64,000 nt of DNA from NCBI GenBank assembly GCA_963732855.1, contig CAVTBB010000003.1, positions 186,001-250,000 on the forward strand, given 5' to 3'. The DNA is from DASXVU01 sp963732855. GTDB lineage: Archaea; Thermoplasmatota; Thermoplasmata; Methanomassiliicoccales; UBA472. This document shows, one piece after another, positions 49,994 through 59,680 of the stretch (the stretch's first letter is position 1; each line of letters begins with the position of its first letter). The translations under genes were made by a program, and so were the position numbers. The notes beneath the pieces were generated by a model. The model made no database searches. It worked only from the letters and a program-made list of their open reading frames with translations, and was not told the origin of the DNA.

Positions 49994-51418
49994 TCAGCCG
50001 GGCAATATCTTCCAGACCCTTCCCGAGGAACCCGATGGTCCCAGGTTCCCGGAGGTGAGAACGTAGAGCTCTTTGTCAGACCCAATTCCGAAACCCAAAA
50101 GGTACGCGGGCAAGACCGTTGCTGGAACGGCGATCCCCGGGATCTGCGCCCCTGTACTGTCCTGGAACGAAATGATATTGAGCGATGAGTAGGTCCAATT
50201 CGTCCCTTTCTGTACCGATATGGAGACCACAGAATTGGCCAGCCACATGCCGGAGATGTAGCTCCCCTGGAACTCCGGGATGCCCGAACCCCGATATACA
50301 TAACCGCCGATCACTGTGATGCCGCCGGACGGGAAGGCGTTATGCGGCAACGATATTATCGGACCGACCAGGGGCTCACCCAGATAACCAGTGGTTCGAG
50401 TGCAGACCGCATTGGGGTCGTTGGCATTGGATCGGTCGAAGCAGTGCCCGTTCTCCATGATGGGCCATCCGCAGTTACTGCCCTTCTCGACTGTGAACAC
50501 TCCTTCGTAGAGCGCCTGTCCAGCGTTTCCCACGAAGTAACTGTGGTTTCCGTCGGGGTCGAATGTGGCAAAAGCCGGGTTCCGCAGGCCATATGCATAG
50601 ATCTCGTCACGGCCGGGACCGGCCGCAAAAGGGTTGTCCGCGGGTATGCCGTAGGCGATGTTTCCGCCAGGGAGGTCGATGGTGGTCGTAGCGTTCAACG
50701 ATGTATTTTGATCTATGTCGATGCGCAGCACCTTCCCCAATACATTCGAGAGATCCTGTCCGTTGCCAATGGCAGAATGACCCCGGCCGATATCGTTCCC
50801 ATTTCCACCATCCCCCAAGGGCAGATACAGGTATCCGTCGGGTCCGAAGCAGATATCGCCCCCGTTGTGATTCGAGTAAGGATTGTTCACCTTGAGGATT
50901 ATCCTTTCAGTGGCGATATCCGCACGATTGGGATCGGCAGAGGTTCTGAACTCGCTAAGGACGTTGGTGTGGTCCCATTGGGCAGGTGCCGAGGGATCTA
51001 AAGGAGCGCTGTACCATAAATAGCACTTTCCGTTCGAGGAATAGCTGGGATGGAAAGCTAAGCCCAGGAGGCCTCTCTCATCGTATGACGGAGATAATGT
51101 GACCAGCTTGCTGGCGACATTGATGAATGGTTCCTTCAACATTGTCCCATTTGAGGCCACGACCCATACCGTCCCTACCTGGTCAACAATGAAAAGTCCA
51201 GCCGAACCGTCAGGAGGGGATACTGCCCTTAAAGGATGCGCGAAGCCGTCGGCGACCAGGCTCAAGGTGACGTTCCGATCGGCCGGAATCTGATCGTTGA
51301 ACCGCCCATCCAAGCCTATGTTTTGATTCCCCAAGAGAACGATCGCTACGGCCGTCACGACCAGAATCGCGATGATGGCGATCGAAGCCATCACAAGAAG
51401 TTTTCCCCTTCGATTCAT
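49994..51418 (-). CDS. PQQ-dependent sugar dehydrogenase-like protein, membrane-anchored
   Basis: 474 residues. One N-terminal helix (LLVMASIAIIAILVVTAVAIVLL) anchors a six-bladed propeller of the soluble glucose dehydrogenase (GdhB/YliI) family. Recognisable strands are GLFIVDQVGTVWV, ERGLLGLAFHPSY, NHNGGDICFGPDGYLYLPLGDGG, GKVLRID, AYGLRNPAF and a C-terminal GSSGRVWKI. The catalytic base His is in NHNGGDI. These enzymes oxidise aldose sugars outside the cell, passing electrons to a carrier. The start at 51418 is set by a TATA box at about 51443-51453. An upstream reading to 51463 is unlikely. Confidence 0.9.
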   Translation of the reverse strand: MNRRGKLLVMASIAIIAILVVTAVAIVLLGNQNIGLDGRFNDQIPADRNVTLSLVADGFAHPLRAVSPPDGSAGLFIVDQVGTVWVVASNGTMLKEPFINVASKLVTLSPSYDERGLLGLAFHPSYSSNGKCYLWYSAPLDPSAPAQWDHTNVLSEFRTSADPNRADIATERIILKVNNPYSNHNGGDICFGPDGYLYLPLGDGGNGNDIGRGHSAIGNGQDLSNVLGKVLRIDIDQNTSLNATTTIDLPGGNIAYGIPADNPFAAGPGRDEIYAYGLRNPAFATFDPDGNHSYFVGNAGQALYEGVFTVEKGSNCGWPIMENGHCFDRSNANDPNAVCTRTTGYLGEPLVGPIISLPHNAFPSGGITVIGGYVYRGSGIPEFQGSYISGMWLANSVVSISVQKGTNWTYSSLNIISFQDSTGAQIPGIAVPATVLPAYLLGFGIGSDKELYVLTSGNLGPSGSSGRVWKILPG

Positions 51419-51442
51419 CCTACGAAAAAATGCTGTTCTCGA

Positions 51443-51453
51443 CGTATTTAACG
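51443..51453 (-). promoter_or_regulatory. TATA box of the sugar dehydrogenase gene
   Basis: CGTTAAATACG on the minus strand, centred about 30 bases before the ATG at 51418. Confidence 0.45.
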
Positions 51454-51536
51454 ATGACCACACCTTACAGCGAGGGACAAGGTTGCCTCAACATTATCGC
51501 ATCTATCCTCGAAGCGACATCGCCATATCTTCGTTC

Positions 51537-52859
51537 TTAAGGTCCGGTAAATTGACGTCGGGGGTCGAAAACTGAATCTGCCATTCTCTTTCCAGCCATG
51601 GCCGCTGCTATCCTGCGGGCACCATACACACTGTGCAGAATGCCGATGCCATTGCACCCCAGATTGTAATAGATGTTAGGATTCACAGGATCCGGACCGG
51701 CCAAACGAACCCCCGAACTGGTATAGCCCATGCGCCCGTCCCAGCACTGGTCCTCCTTCGTCGCGATCCCGAATATCTCCTTGGCGAGGTTGTCTATGCG
51801 GGCGTGCGCCCGTTCATCCATTGAGTTGCGCAAGTCCACGTCGCCAATGTCATTTTGGGGGCCACCGATCATGAGCATGGCACTCTTCTTATCCTTACCC
51901 CAGACGGTCGAGAATATATATGGCTCATCTTTGGAAGGCTGTACCTCATGAAAAAAGATCCCTGCCCTCTCACCGCTAAAGGGGGGCCGGTAACCGTTCA
52001 TGTATCCAGTTATGCCTTTTAGATAGTCATCGGGGAATGAATTGGCGATACTGGAGATATCTGGTAGATCGTATCCATTTGTGCACATGACCACACGCTT
52101 GCATTCCACATCCCCTTCCTCGCACTTCACCAGTAATGGATGGTGGGAATCGACGCTCAATACCTTCGTTCCCTCGTGAATACTGAACCGATGAGGGTAT
52201 GAGTCGATCATTCGATGGACCAACCCTTCGCAGATCAATGGTATGTTGGCAATACTGGTTCTTATCACGGCAGCGGCACGGTAGGTTTCATCGGTGATCC
52301 CCAATAACTTCCTTATGTACACTGGCGGGACTCGGCTAACCTCGACACCCTGGTCCTTGAGCTGGCAATTCCAGCCCGAACCGGCTGCCACGTACATCTT
52401 CATTGAGGGTGGGACGAACGATGCCCCGTCTGATGACGCCTTGCCGATCGCCTCAGCCATATCGATGGATGAGAATCCGATATAGGCACTCACCCTATGC
52501 ACTTTATCTGCTGCTCCGGCTGCCTTTACCAGCTCCCCAAACCTTTTTTTCGCTGTGGCGATCTGCCGGAAGGCCGACCTTGTCATATCTGGTCCGAAAC
52601 GTTCCGAAAGTGTTTGGAATCCTTGCTCGAACGAAGGAGTGACTTGCCCGGATCCGTTGCCGGAGGCTCCGTGAGCGATCCTGTCGACCTCGATTATCAT
52701 AACGCTCATATCGCTGTTCTCCAGGATCTCGAAGGCTGTGGCTACGCCCGCTATCCCCCCGCCCACTATTACGACATCGACGCGATCGTGACCGACCAAC
52801 CGATTAACAACACGATTGGATCTAAGCCCATCCAACCAAGGGGACCTGTGCTCGCGCAT
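51537..52859 (-). CDS. FAD-dependent oxidoreductase of the DAO family
   Basis: 440 residues. The N-terminal Rossmann motif (VDVVIVGGGIAGVATAFEIL), HGASGNGSGQVTPSF (the covalent or flavin-stacking loop), and the C-terminal GCNGIGILHSVYGARRIA flavin contact identify a D-amino acid oxidase/glycine oxidase/GlpD-like enzyme. It would oxidise an amine or hydroxy compound. The ATG at 52859 is preceded by a CTTATACAC element about 24 bases upstream. A TTG at 52868 is less likely. The substrate is unknown. Confidence 0.87.
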   Translation of the reverse strand: MREHRSPWLDGLRSNRVVNRLVGHDRVDVVIVGGGIAGVATAFEILENSDMSVMIIEVDRIAHGASGNGSGQVTPSFEQGFQTLSERFGPDMTRSAFRQIATAKKRFGELVKAAGAADKVHRVSAYIGFSSIDMAEAIGKASSDGASFVPPSMKMYVAAGSGWNCQLKDQGVEVSRVPPVYIRKLLGITDETYRAAAVIRTSIANIPLICEGLVHRMIDSYPHRFSIHEGTKVLSVDSHHPLLVKCEEGDVECKRVVMCTNGYDLPDISSIANSFPDDYLKGITGYMNGYRPPFSGERAGIFFHEVQPSKDEPYIFSTVWGKDKKSAMLMIGGPQNDIGDVDLRNSMDERAHARIDNLAKEIFGIATKEDQCWDGRMGYTSSGVRLAGPDPVNPNIYYNLGCNGIGILHSVYGARRIAAAMAGKRMADSVFDPRRQFTGP

Positions 52860-53404
52860 GATTTTCAATTTGAGCCACGTGTATAAGAAGTTCGTTCATC
52901 GGGACGATCCGGCGATTGACATGGGCCCTGTGGACGGCTTTGCGGCGAAACTACGATTCGGACATGCACTGCAATGATGATTGGCATTGGGGTTGCTCTT
53001 GGCAGTATATATCAGCTTGAATCCATTCCTGCAGCAATCGATGTCGTTCGCATAGACCTTCAATTTGGTGCCATTCTTGTCGATCCTCGCCCACTTGATG
53101 GCCCTTCCCTAATTCACTCTGAGCGGCTCTCGGTGTCAAAGCGATGGGGATCAGGGGGGACTTCACGATTACTCAGGTGCCAAGACCAGGATGATCAAGA
53201 CCCTGGTGACATTGGGTACGCCCTTGATTACCGTACGGTTAGCGGTCGAGGAGGTTGGTAGGGGAACTAATTGGCCTTTTCGTTGAATATTCGATAACGC
53301 TGTTTCTTCTGTCGCCCCAGGTATCGTTCGTGTGCTTCAACTTATTTGAAGTTCCGTTCATTTATGATTTGAGAGAAAGGTTGGAAAACGAAGGTTCTGA
53401 CCGA
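52860..53404. other. 545-base stretch with possible gene remnants
   Basis: No intact gene. On the minus strand an open frame from about 53108 to 52896 reads IKWARIDKNGTKLKVYANDI, then CCRNGF, HHCSACPNRS, without a start codon. Further up, VIKGVPNVTRVLIILVLAPE ends at a stop near 53176. Both look like pieces of old coding sequence; neither is recognised. A plus-strand ORF at 53255-53533 overlaps msrA and is not supported. Confidence 0.35.
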
Positions 53405-53893
53405 TCAATCGAGGCCGTGGATATTTCTGGTTTCGTAAAGTTTGGCAATGTAACATTGATGGCGCTCTTCAGCCACCCAGAACTTGGATGCAGAGAGTAT
53501 CTGAGTGGTTATGCGCCCCCTAAACCTCCCTGAGGCCTGGACACGACGTTTCGATTCCTCGGCCTGAGCTTTTTGTTCTTCAGTATTGAAAAAGATCACC
53601 GATCCATATTGGCTTCCTGAATCGCCATCCCCTTCCCTCTCTGATGGGTTATGAGAATTCCAGAACTCGCCCAGGAGATGTTGAAAGGTAATCTTCGATG
53701 CATCGAACCTAATCTCGACGACCTCGATATGGCCTGTCCCGCCCGAGCAGACCTGTTCATATGTAGGGTTTTCCGTCGTGCCTCCCATGTATCCAACCCG
53801 GAGGGATTTGATCCCTTCGAGGCTGGAGAAAGACGCTTCGCCGCACCAAAAGCACCCCATGCCAAAAGTTGCCAATTCCACGGTTCCATTCAT
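53405..53893 (-). CDS. msrA: Peptide methionine sulfoxide reductase A
   Basis: 162 residues with the active site GMGCFWCGEA, the GYMGGTTENPTYEQVCSGGTGHIEVVEI block and FWNSHNP. MsrA reduces the S epimer of methionine sulfoxide in proteins or free. The resolving cysteines normally near the C-terminus are not clear; the only late Cys is in HQCYIAKLY, so recycling may use thioredoxin directly. msrB lies about 1.3 kb upstream on the same strand. Confidence 0.94.
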   Translation of the reverse strand: MNGTVELATFGMGCFWCGEASFSSLEGIKSLRVGYMGGTTENPTYEQVCSGGTGHIEVVEIRFDASKITFQHLLGEFWNSHNPSEREGDGDSGSQYGSVIFFNTEEQKAQAEESKRRVQASGRFRGRITTQILSASKFWVAEERHQCYIAKLYETRNIHGLD

Positions 53894-53985
53894 CTGATGG
53901 CCTTGGAAAAAGGATTAGCTACTTATCGGTACCGAAGGATGTTTCGCCATACCTCAATAAGGTTCATCACTGGGGGTTATTACAC

Positions 53986-55101
53986 TCACATCAAGTTCTC
54001 CGGGTTCAACCCCTTCAGTTCATCCAGGACGAACACTCCGTTCTTCCGGACCAGGACACCGTCGAAATAAATCTCACCGCCGCCCCATTGCTCTGTCTGG
54101 ATCAATACTATGTCCCAATGCACACGGGAATGGTTCCCGTTGGGGGCGTCATCGTATGAATTGCCGGGAGTGAAGTGAATGGATCCAGCTATCTTCTCGT
54201 CGAAGAGCGTGTCCAGCATTGGCTTGTTCACATACGGATTCAGGCCGATCGCGAACTCCCCTACATAACGCGCTCCCTCGTCGGTATCGAAGATATTGTT
54301 CATGGCAGCAGTATTGGAAGATGTTGCTTCAACGATCTTTCCGTCCTTGAAGGTGAGCCGGATATTATCGAAGACCTTGCCATCATACAACGTCTTCGTA
54401 TTGTAATGGATAACGCCGTTGACCGAGTCCTTGACCGGGGCGGTGTAGACCTCACCGTCAGGCAAGTTCAACTTACCATCGCATTTAATTGGGGGGATGC
54501 CTTTGATCGAAAACTCCAGGTCAGTATCTGGCGCAACCAATCTGACCCGGTCGGTGCGCTTCATGAGCTCGACCAACGGCTCCATCGCCTCCGACATCTT
54601 GTCGTAGTTGAGCGTGCAGGTCTTGAAGTAGAAATCCTCGAACTCCTCGGTTGACATCTCCGCCAATTGCGCCATTGATGGCGTAGGCCAGCGCATGACA
54701 ACCCATCTCGTGTCTTGTATCCTTTGATTAATATGGACCGGGCCCCACCAGTATTTGGTGTATATAGCCATCTTATCCGCGGGGACATCAGAGTTCTCAG
54801 TGACATTAGATGACCCTCTCATCCCGATGTATACCTGGGCTCGTTTCATTTTCTCCATTTCGATGTCGCCTATCACCTTCATGGCCGTCTCGCTGGTACC
54901 CATATAGATCTTTCGGAGGACACGAGGTGACTTTTGAGAAACGATCGGAATCCCGCCTGCCTGGTATACTTTTTCGACCAGAACCTCTACCATTTCATCT
55001 GGAATGTTAAAGGCCTCAATGTAGACGACCTCGCCTGCCTTGAGCCCGGTGGAATGACCTATTATGACGTCTGAGAACTTATCCATCCTGGGGTCGTGCA
55101 T
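53986..55101 (-). CDS. M29-family aminopeptidase
   Basis: 371 residues of the thermophilic aminopeptidase T/PepS family. The metal-binding residues lie in the C-terminal half: GEFAIGLNP (Glu), GSIHFTPGNSYDDAP (His), NHSRVHWDIVL (His, Asp) and GEIYFDGVLV. These enzymes need Zn or Co and remove N-terminal residues. Flanked by msrA and msrB, it could help clear damaged peptides; that is inference from position. Met6 at 55086 is an alternative start. Confidence 0.9.
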   Translation of the reverse strand: MHDPRMDKFSDVIIGHSTGLKAGEVVYIEAFNIPDEMVEVLVEKVYQAGGIPIVSQKSPRVLRKIYMGTSETAMKVIGDIEMEKMKRAQVYIGMRGSSNVTENSDVPADKMAIYTKYWWGPVHINQRIQDTRWVVMRWPTPSMAQLAEMSTEEFEDFYFKTCTLNYDKMSEAMEPLVELMKRTDRVRLVAPDTDLEFSIKGIPPIKCDGKLNLPDGEVYTAPVKDSVNGVIHYNTKTLYDGKVFDNIRLTFKDGKIVEATSSNTAAMNNIFDTDEGARYVGEFAIGLNPYVNKPMLDTLFDEKIAGSIHFTPGNSYDDAPNGNHSRVHWDIVLIQTEQWGGGEIYFDGVLVRKNGVFVLDELKGLNPENLM

Positions 55102-55174
55102 GGAGAGGTGAAATCCGGATGACAGTTATTAATAACCTGGTAATCCCCGTTTTGGACCTCTGGTTCGATCGACC

Positions 55175-55573
55175 CTATCTAGACTCAATGAAATGCAACG
55201 CCCCTGAGTTCATGCAGTACCGCATTCCGGTCGGCTTGGGACCATCGTTGAAGACGTGACCGAGGTGACCCCCGCATCGAGCGCATTTTACTTCTTCTCG
55301 GACCATGCTATAGGTCCGATCCGTCTTCATCACCACATGGTCTTTTGCTATTGGAGCCCAGAAGCTTGGCCAGCCGGTCCCAGAATCGAACTTGGTCTCC
55401 GATGAGAACAGTTCCAGTTCGCATCCAGCGCAGGTATACACACCCTTCTTCTTGTTATCATGATACTTGTTGCGGAATGGCGGTTCCGTGCCTTCTTCCC
55501 TGAGCATATGGTACTCCTCTGCTGTGAGGAGCTTGCGCCATTCTTCATCGGTATGGGTGATCTTGTCGACCAT
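55175..55573 (-). CDS. msrB: Peptide methionine sulfoxide reductase B
   Basis: 132 residues, complete. Zinc ligands in YTCAGCELELF and VKCARCGGHLGHVF, substrate region FDSGTGWPSFW, and the catalytic cysteine in GMRYCMNSGALHF. It reduces the R epimer of methionine sulfoxide and complements MsrA. Electrons would come from the thioredoxin systems in this window. Confidence 0.96.
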   Translation of the reverse strand: MVDKITHTDEEWRKLLTAEEYHMLREEGTEPPFRNKYHDNKKKGVYTCAGCELELFSSETKFDSGTGWPSFWAPIAKDHVVMKTDRTYSMVREEVKCARCGGHLGHVFNDGPKPTGMRYCMNSGALHFIESR

Positions 55574-55757
55574 GGGGATCAGAATTTAAATCACGCAGCC
55601 GCCATTATAATAATCTTCCCAATCTTTCTATTGGGGGCGTGCCACATTTCGCTCTCGGTCCAGAATCGAACCTTTGCCCGGTGATCTATCGACTTTCTCT
55701 CTCAACTTCACCTCGTCCTGGTTCTAACCGACTTTCTATGGTTCGATTTGGACCTGG

Positions 55758-56138
55758 TCACCCCATCATCATCGCGTTGGGGTCTGCCTGCATGGCCCCG
55801 AAGATGTTTCCTTCGGTATCCTGGAAATAGACCATCACCCCAACCTTCGGGATCTCCATCTTAGGCACGACGATTACGCCGCCATTCTCAGTTATCTTCT
55901 CAATCGTTTCGTCAATGGACGCCACCATGATCGTATTGATGACGGACTGGCCCAATTGGGTTCTTGGTTGTATCGCACCATCGATTCCCGGTTCGGTCTT
56001 TTCCCCGGCGGTGACCAGCCAGTAGTCCATATTTCCGCCCTCATACTTCTGTGATTTCCATCCGAATACCTTTTCGTAGAACTTCATCGCTCTTTTCGGG
56101 TCGTCGGCGCCTATCTCAAAATGCATCACTTTCGACAT
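55758..56138 (-). CDS. VOC/glyoxalase-like protein
   Basis: 126 residues: a vicinal oxygen chelate fold with two beta-alpha-beta-beta-beta units (MHFEIGADDPKRAMKFYEKVFGW and VASIDETIEKITENGGVIVVPKMEI, ending YFQDTEGNIFGAMQ). It belongs to the small CFP-30-like group of unknown reaction. The ATG at 56138 is preceded by GAGGT; a reading from 56189 adds Asn-rich residues outside the fold. Confidence 0.88.
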   Translation of the reverse strand: MSKVMHFEIGADDPKRAMKFYEKVFGWKSQKYEGGNMDYWLVTAGEKTEPGIDGAIQPRTQLGQSVINTIMVASIDETIEKITENGGVIVVPKMEIPKVGVMVYFQDTEGNIFGAMQADPNAMMMG

Positions 56139-56664
56139 CTTGAACCTCGGATTTTGGTTTGAGCCCTCATTATTAAATGAATTCTGCACGAAATCGCATA
56201 AAAATCAGTGTTAATCCGTTGAATATCCGAGCAGACCATCGCACACTCAAACAGCTTGTCCCCTATATTCATGAACTTGACCGCATGACTAGTTCGGCAA
56301 CGACCGGTATTACTATTTGCAGACCACAGTCTCGAAATTCAAGCGTCCTTTAGGGAAAGAAAGGAATGGATCTGAGATCCGCGAGATGTGAGTATGCTAG
56401 TCTCTAATTTTTATTAGCGAACGCAGGCGCATCGGCGAGTCATGTAACGCCTTCGAACCGTCAATTGGATCTGCGTCTGTGGGCGCCCTTTGCTTGACTA
56501 GTGAGAATATCATGTCAGACGCTGCGAAGGCTTTCAGACTTGATCGCGCCATTTCAAGGACTGGGCTTTCATGTCCGATCTTGAGGGCAAGAAATATTAC
56601 GTCCATAGTTGTTCAACCTAGACTAGGGTAAATCGGTCGGCGGGCACCGGCAGGAGGGGTTGGA
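56139..56664. other. 526-base stretch without a confirmed gene
   Basis: The spacer between the VOC gene (minus) and the exporter (plus). A 69-codon minus-strand ORF at 56397-56606 (MDVIFLALKIGHESPVLEMA) has AGGTTG before its ATG, but no family, membrane helix or Cys motif, and may be chance. Nothing else was recognised apart from the CAGGAGGGG ribosome binding site of the exporter at 56651-56659. Confidence 0.35.
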
Positions 56665-59631
56665 ATGATATTCGATCGCATCGCGAGCAGTATAACGAAG
56701 CATTACAAAATGGTCCTAATAATCTGGGTAATAGCCTTGCTGGTCTCTGTGCCGGCCATGCTGCAGGTCAATAACGTGATCCAGTATCAGGAGACACAGA
56801 TGGCCTCGGGAGATTATGAATCCCTGCAGGCCCAGGAAGTGGTCTCGCAGCAGTTCCAGAGTTCGGTGGCCAACGGGACCATTCTTGTTGTGTTACAAGC
56901 GAACGACGTGACCGATGCTGCATCCAGGGATTTCGTGCTCGCCCTTCAGCAAAGGATATTGGCCTCAAATGACGTCCGTTTCTTGGAGAATGTCACATCA
57001 GCCTATTCGGCCACCAGCATGATGATGGACCAAGTGGTCCTCCAGCTGGGGCCCGCCATGCGCCCTGCGGAGCTGCAGGTCAACATGAGCGCTTTCCTTC
57101 TTTATGGAATACCAGCCGCTCACATGTCTGCTTGGATCCAGGTCCATACGGCATCACCCGCTCTCAATGTCACAGACACCGATGCCCAGGCGTTCAATCT
57201 GACCAAAGGTTACCTTGACTCATACCTGCAAAACGTCAACCCACAGACCAGGGCATTGGCATACAATTACTATTTTGCAGTAACGGGCATCTGGAACGCA
57301 ACCTCATCCAATGCCTCATTGGTAGCAGATCCGGTTGCCAGGACCAATTACTGCATCAGCACTGTCGCCCCAGGTTTCATCGACGCCCTTCCTGCCCCGA
57401 TGACCGCGGAAGAGAAACAGGTCATGTACGCCGTTCTGGCCTCCTTCGATCTAACCTCGTTCTCAAATCAGACCATGGTCCAAGAATTCATGCTCGGCAT
57501 GATCGGCCAGATGGCTGGTGTGACCGACATGACGTTCCTAAAGGCCGTTTATGACCTAGGGCCGACGTACCAGTATGCTGCAGTCCACTCCTTCAACAAC
57601 TTGATCATAAACAATGGGACATTGGCTACCTATCCGGTCAAACTGCCATCTCAGTTGCTGAGCAATTTTGTGGCACCGAACAATCGCACGATGTTGTTCA
57701 TAGCCACCTTCACAGTGACCTCAGCCTACACTGAGAACGACGGGGTCAAACCTCTGGTGCAAGATGTCAATTTCATCCGGGATATTGTTTCCCAGATCAA
57801 ATCAGAGACTGGTTCTGCGATGACCGTTTTCGTGACCGGCGACGCGGCCATCTCCTCGGATATGGAGACCAGTTCCATGAAGGATATGGCAATCATCGAG
57901 CCGTTGACCATCGTCATCATAATCATCTTGATGGGTGTTCTTTTCCGCTCCGTGGTAGCCCAATGGATTCCGCTTGGCGCAGTCGGAGTAGCGTTGGGGG
58001 TCAGCCAAGCCTTGGTGTTTGTCATAGGTTCACTGGTGGCGAACATCCAGTATACTGTTGTAACGATGTTGTTCGTCGTCCTGATGGGAGTTGGCACGGA
58101 TTATTCCATATTCCTGATGACCCGTTATCGGGAGGAACGGATCAAGGGCAGCACCCGAGAACAGGCGGTGCATACATCCATCACCTGGGCAGGGGAGTCG
58201 ATCGCGACCAGCGGAGCGACCGTGGTCATCGCGTTCTTTGCCATGGGCCTCTCATCGTTCTCGATGGTACAGACTATGGGACTTGTTCTCGGCATGGCGA
58301 TCGTCGTCGCCTTGCTTGTGGCTTTAACATTGGTCCCAGCACTATTGATGCTTCTGGGCAACCGGATATTCTGGCCTACGATCGGGGACCGTTGGAAGAG
58401 ATTCGCCGAAAAGACGATGCAAAAGAAGAGGGAGGGGAACCATGGCTATTTCCACCGTGCGGCATCGTTCTCGGTCCATCATGCCAAGGTCATCCTCGTA
58501 GCTGCCGTCCTGGTCTCCGTTCCCGCCACATACCTGTACCTGACCACTGAGACCAGCTTCGATTTCATCGGGAGCATGGGAACGACGGAATCCACTACGG
58601 GAATGAACGCTATGTCGGCTGATTTCGGAGCAGGGAGGATCATGCCAACTCAAGTGGTCTTCGCTGGAAGCATCGTGATCTACGACGGGGCCAGTTTCAA
58701 CCTTGCATATCTCGATGCGATCGAGAACGTTTCGAAAACGGTAGCTGGTAACTCATTAGTACAACAGGTCACTGGCCCAACCAGACCATATGGTACCCAG
58801 ATCGATTACCGCAACCTTTCTGCGTTGCCTGCAGAGACAAGGCTGCAGACGATCCAAAGCATGCTGCAGAGCGTGGGTAAGGACAATAAATCCGCTCTCC
58901 TGACGGTAGTGCTGAAGGATCAGCCCATGGCTGCAAAATCGGTCAATCTCATGCCCACTCTACGGAACGAGATTGCCCAAGAGAAATCGACCGAACCGAT
59001 TCTAGCGGGAACGAGCATAATGGTCGGAGGTTCGACCGCGGTCATCTATGATGTCAGCATACAGATGAACGAACAGTTCGGAAACATCGAGCTGCTGGTG
59101 GTAATAGGCATCTTCATTGTCCTCATGGTCGTCCTGGGCTCGGTCCTTCTGCCTGCGTTCGCGGTCCTTTCCATAGCCATGAGCATATCCTGGGCATTTG
59201 CGGCGACCTCGCTGGTTTTCGGTACATGGCTGGACAGGCCGATCCTCTGGTTGGTGCCGCTGATCCTGTTCATCATGCTGATGGGGATAGGCATGGACTA
59301 CAATGTGTTCATACTCACCCGCATCAGGGAAGAGGTGCATAAGGGTAAAGGGACCAATGAAGCGGTGGTCGATGCGGTCGATTGGACCGGGGGAATCATA
59401 ACTGCCTTGGCGTTGATCATGGGCGGGGCGTTCGGCTCGATGATGCTGTCTAGTAATACCATGCTCCAGGAATTCGGATTCGCACTGGCCTTCGCCATAC
59501 TGGTAGACGCCATGGTGGTTCGCACGTACATCGTTCCGGCGGCGATGTCTCTCATGGGAAAGCACGCCTGGTGGGCACCGGGTCGGCTGCAACGGGAAGG
59601 CCGTGCGGAGAAGGAAGAGAAGAAAGAGTGA
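56665..59631 (+). CDS. MMPL/RND-family exporter
   Basis: 988 residues with the RND layout: helix 1 (YKMVLIIWVIALLVSVPAML), a large extracellular domain of about 370 residues, six helices, a second helix-plus-loop half, six helices. The proton-relay type motifs are VLMGVGTDYSIFLMTRYREE near residue 475 and IMLMGIGMDYNVFILTRIREE near residue 875. MMPL-like archaeal members export lipids or hydrophobic compounds and are proton-driven. GGAGGGG lies 8 bases before the ATG. The gene stands alone, with no periplasmic-adaptor gene, as expected for a single-membrane cell. Confidence 0.93.
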   Translation: MIFDRIASSITKHYKMVLIIWVIALLVSVPAMLQVNNVIQYQETQMASGDYESLQAQEVVSQQFQSSVANGTILVVLQANDVTDAASRDFVLALQQRILASNDVRFLENVTSAYSATSMMMDQVVLQLGPAMRPAELQVNMSAFLLYGIPAAHMSAWIQVHTASPALNVTDTDAQAFNLTKGYLDSYLQNVNPQTRALAYNYYFAVTGIWNATSSNASLVADPVARTNYCISTVAPGFIDALPAPMTAEEKQVMYAVLASFDLTSFSNQTMVQEFMLGMIGQMAGVTDMTFLKAVYDLGPTYQYAAVHSFNNLIINNGTLATYPVKLPSQLLSNFVAPNNRTMLFIATFTVTSAYTENDGVKPLVQDVNFIRDIVSQIKSETGSAMTVFVTGDAAISSDMETSSMKDMAIIEPLTIVIIIILMGVLFRSVVAQWIPLGAVGVALGVSQALVFVIGSLVANIQYTVVTMLFVVLMGVGTDYSIFLMTRYREERIKGSTREQAVHTSITWAGESIATSGATVVIAFFAMGLSSFSMVQTMGLVLGMAIVVALLVALTLVPALLMLLGNRIFWPTIGDRWKRFAEKTMQKKREGNHGYFHRAASFSVHHAKVILVAAVLVSVPATYLYLTTETSFDFIGSMGTTESTTGMNAMSADFGAGRIMPTQVVFAGSIVIYDGASFNLAYLDAIENVSKTVAGNSLVQQVTGPTRPYGTQIDYRNLSALPAETRLQTIQSMLQSVGKDNKSALLTVVLKDQPMAAKSVNLMPTLRNEIAQEKSTEPILAGTSIMVGGSTAVIYDVSIQMNEQFGNIELLVVIGIFIVLMVVLGSVLLPAFAVLSIAMSISWAFAATSLVFGTWLDRPILWLVPLILFIMLMGIGMDYNVFILTRIREEVHKGKGTNEAVVDAVDWTGGIITALALIMGGAFGSMMLSSNTMLQEFGFALAFAILVDAMVVRTYIVPAAMSLMGKHAWWAPGRLQREGRAEKEEKKE

Positions 59632-59680
59632 TAGTTGGGGTCTTCAGGTAAAGCAAGCTGGATTCCGTCGGAGGGCTGGC

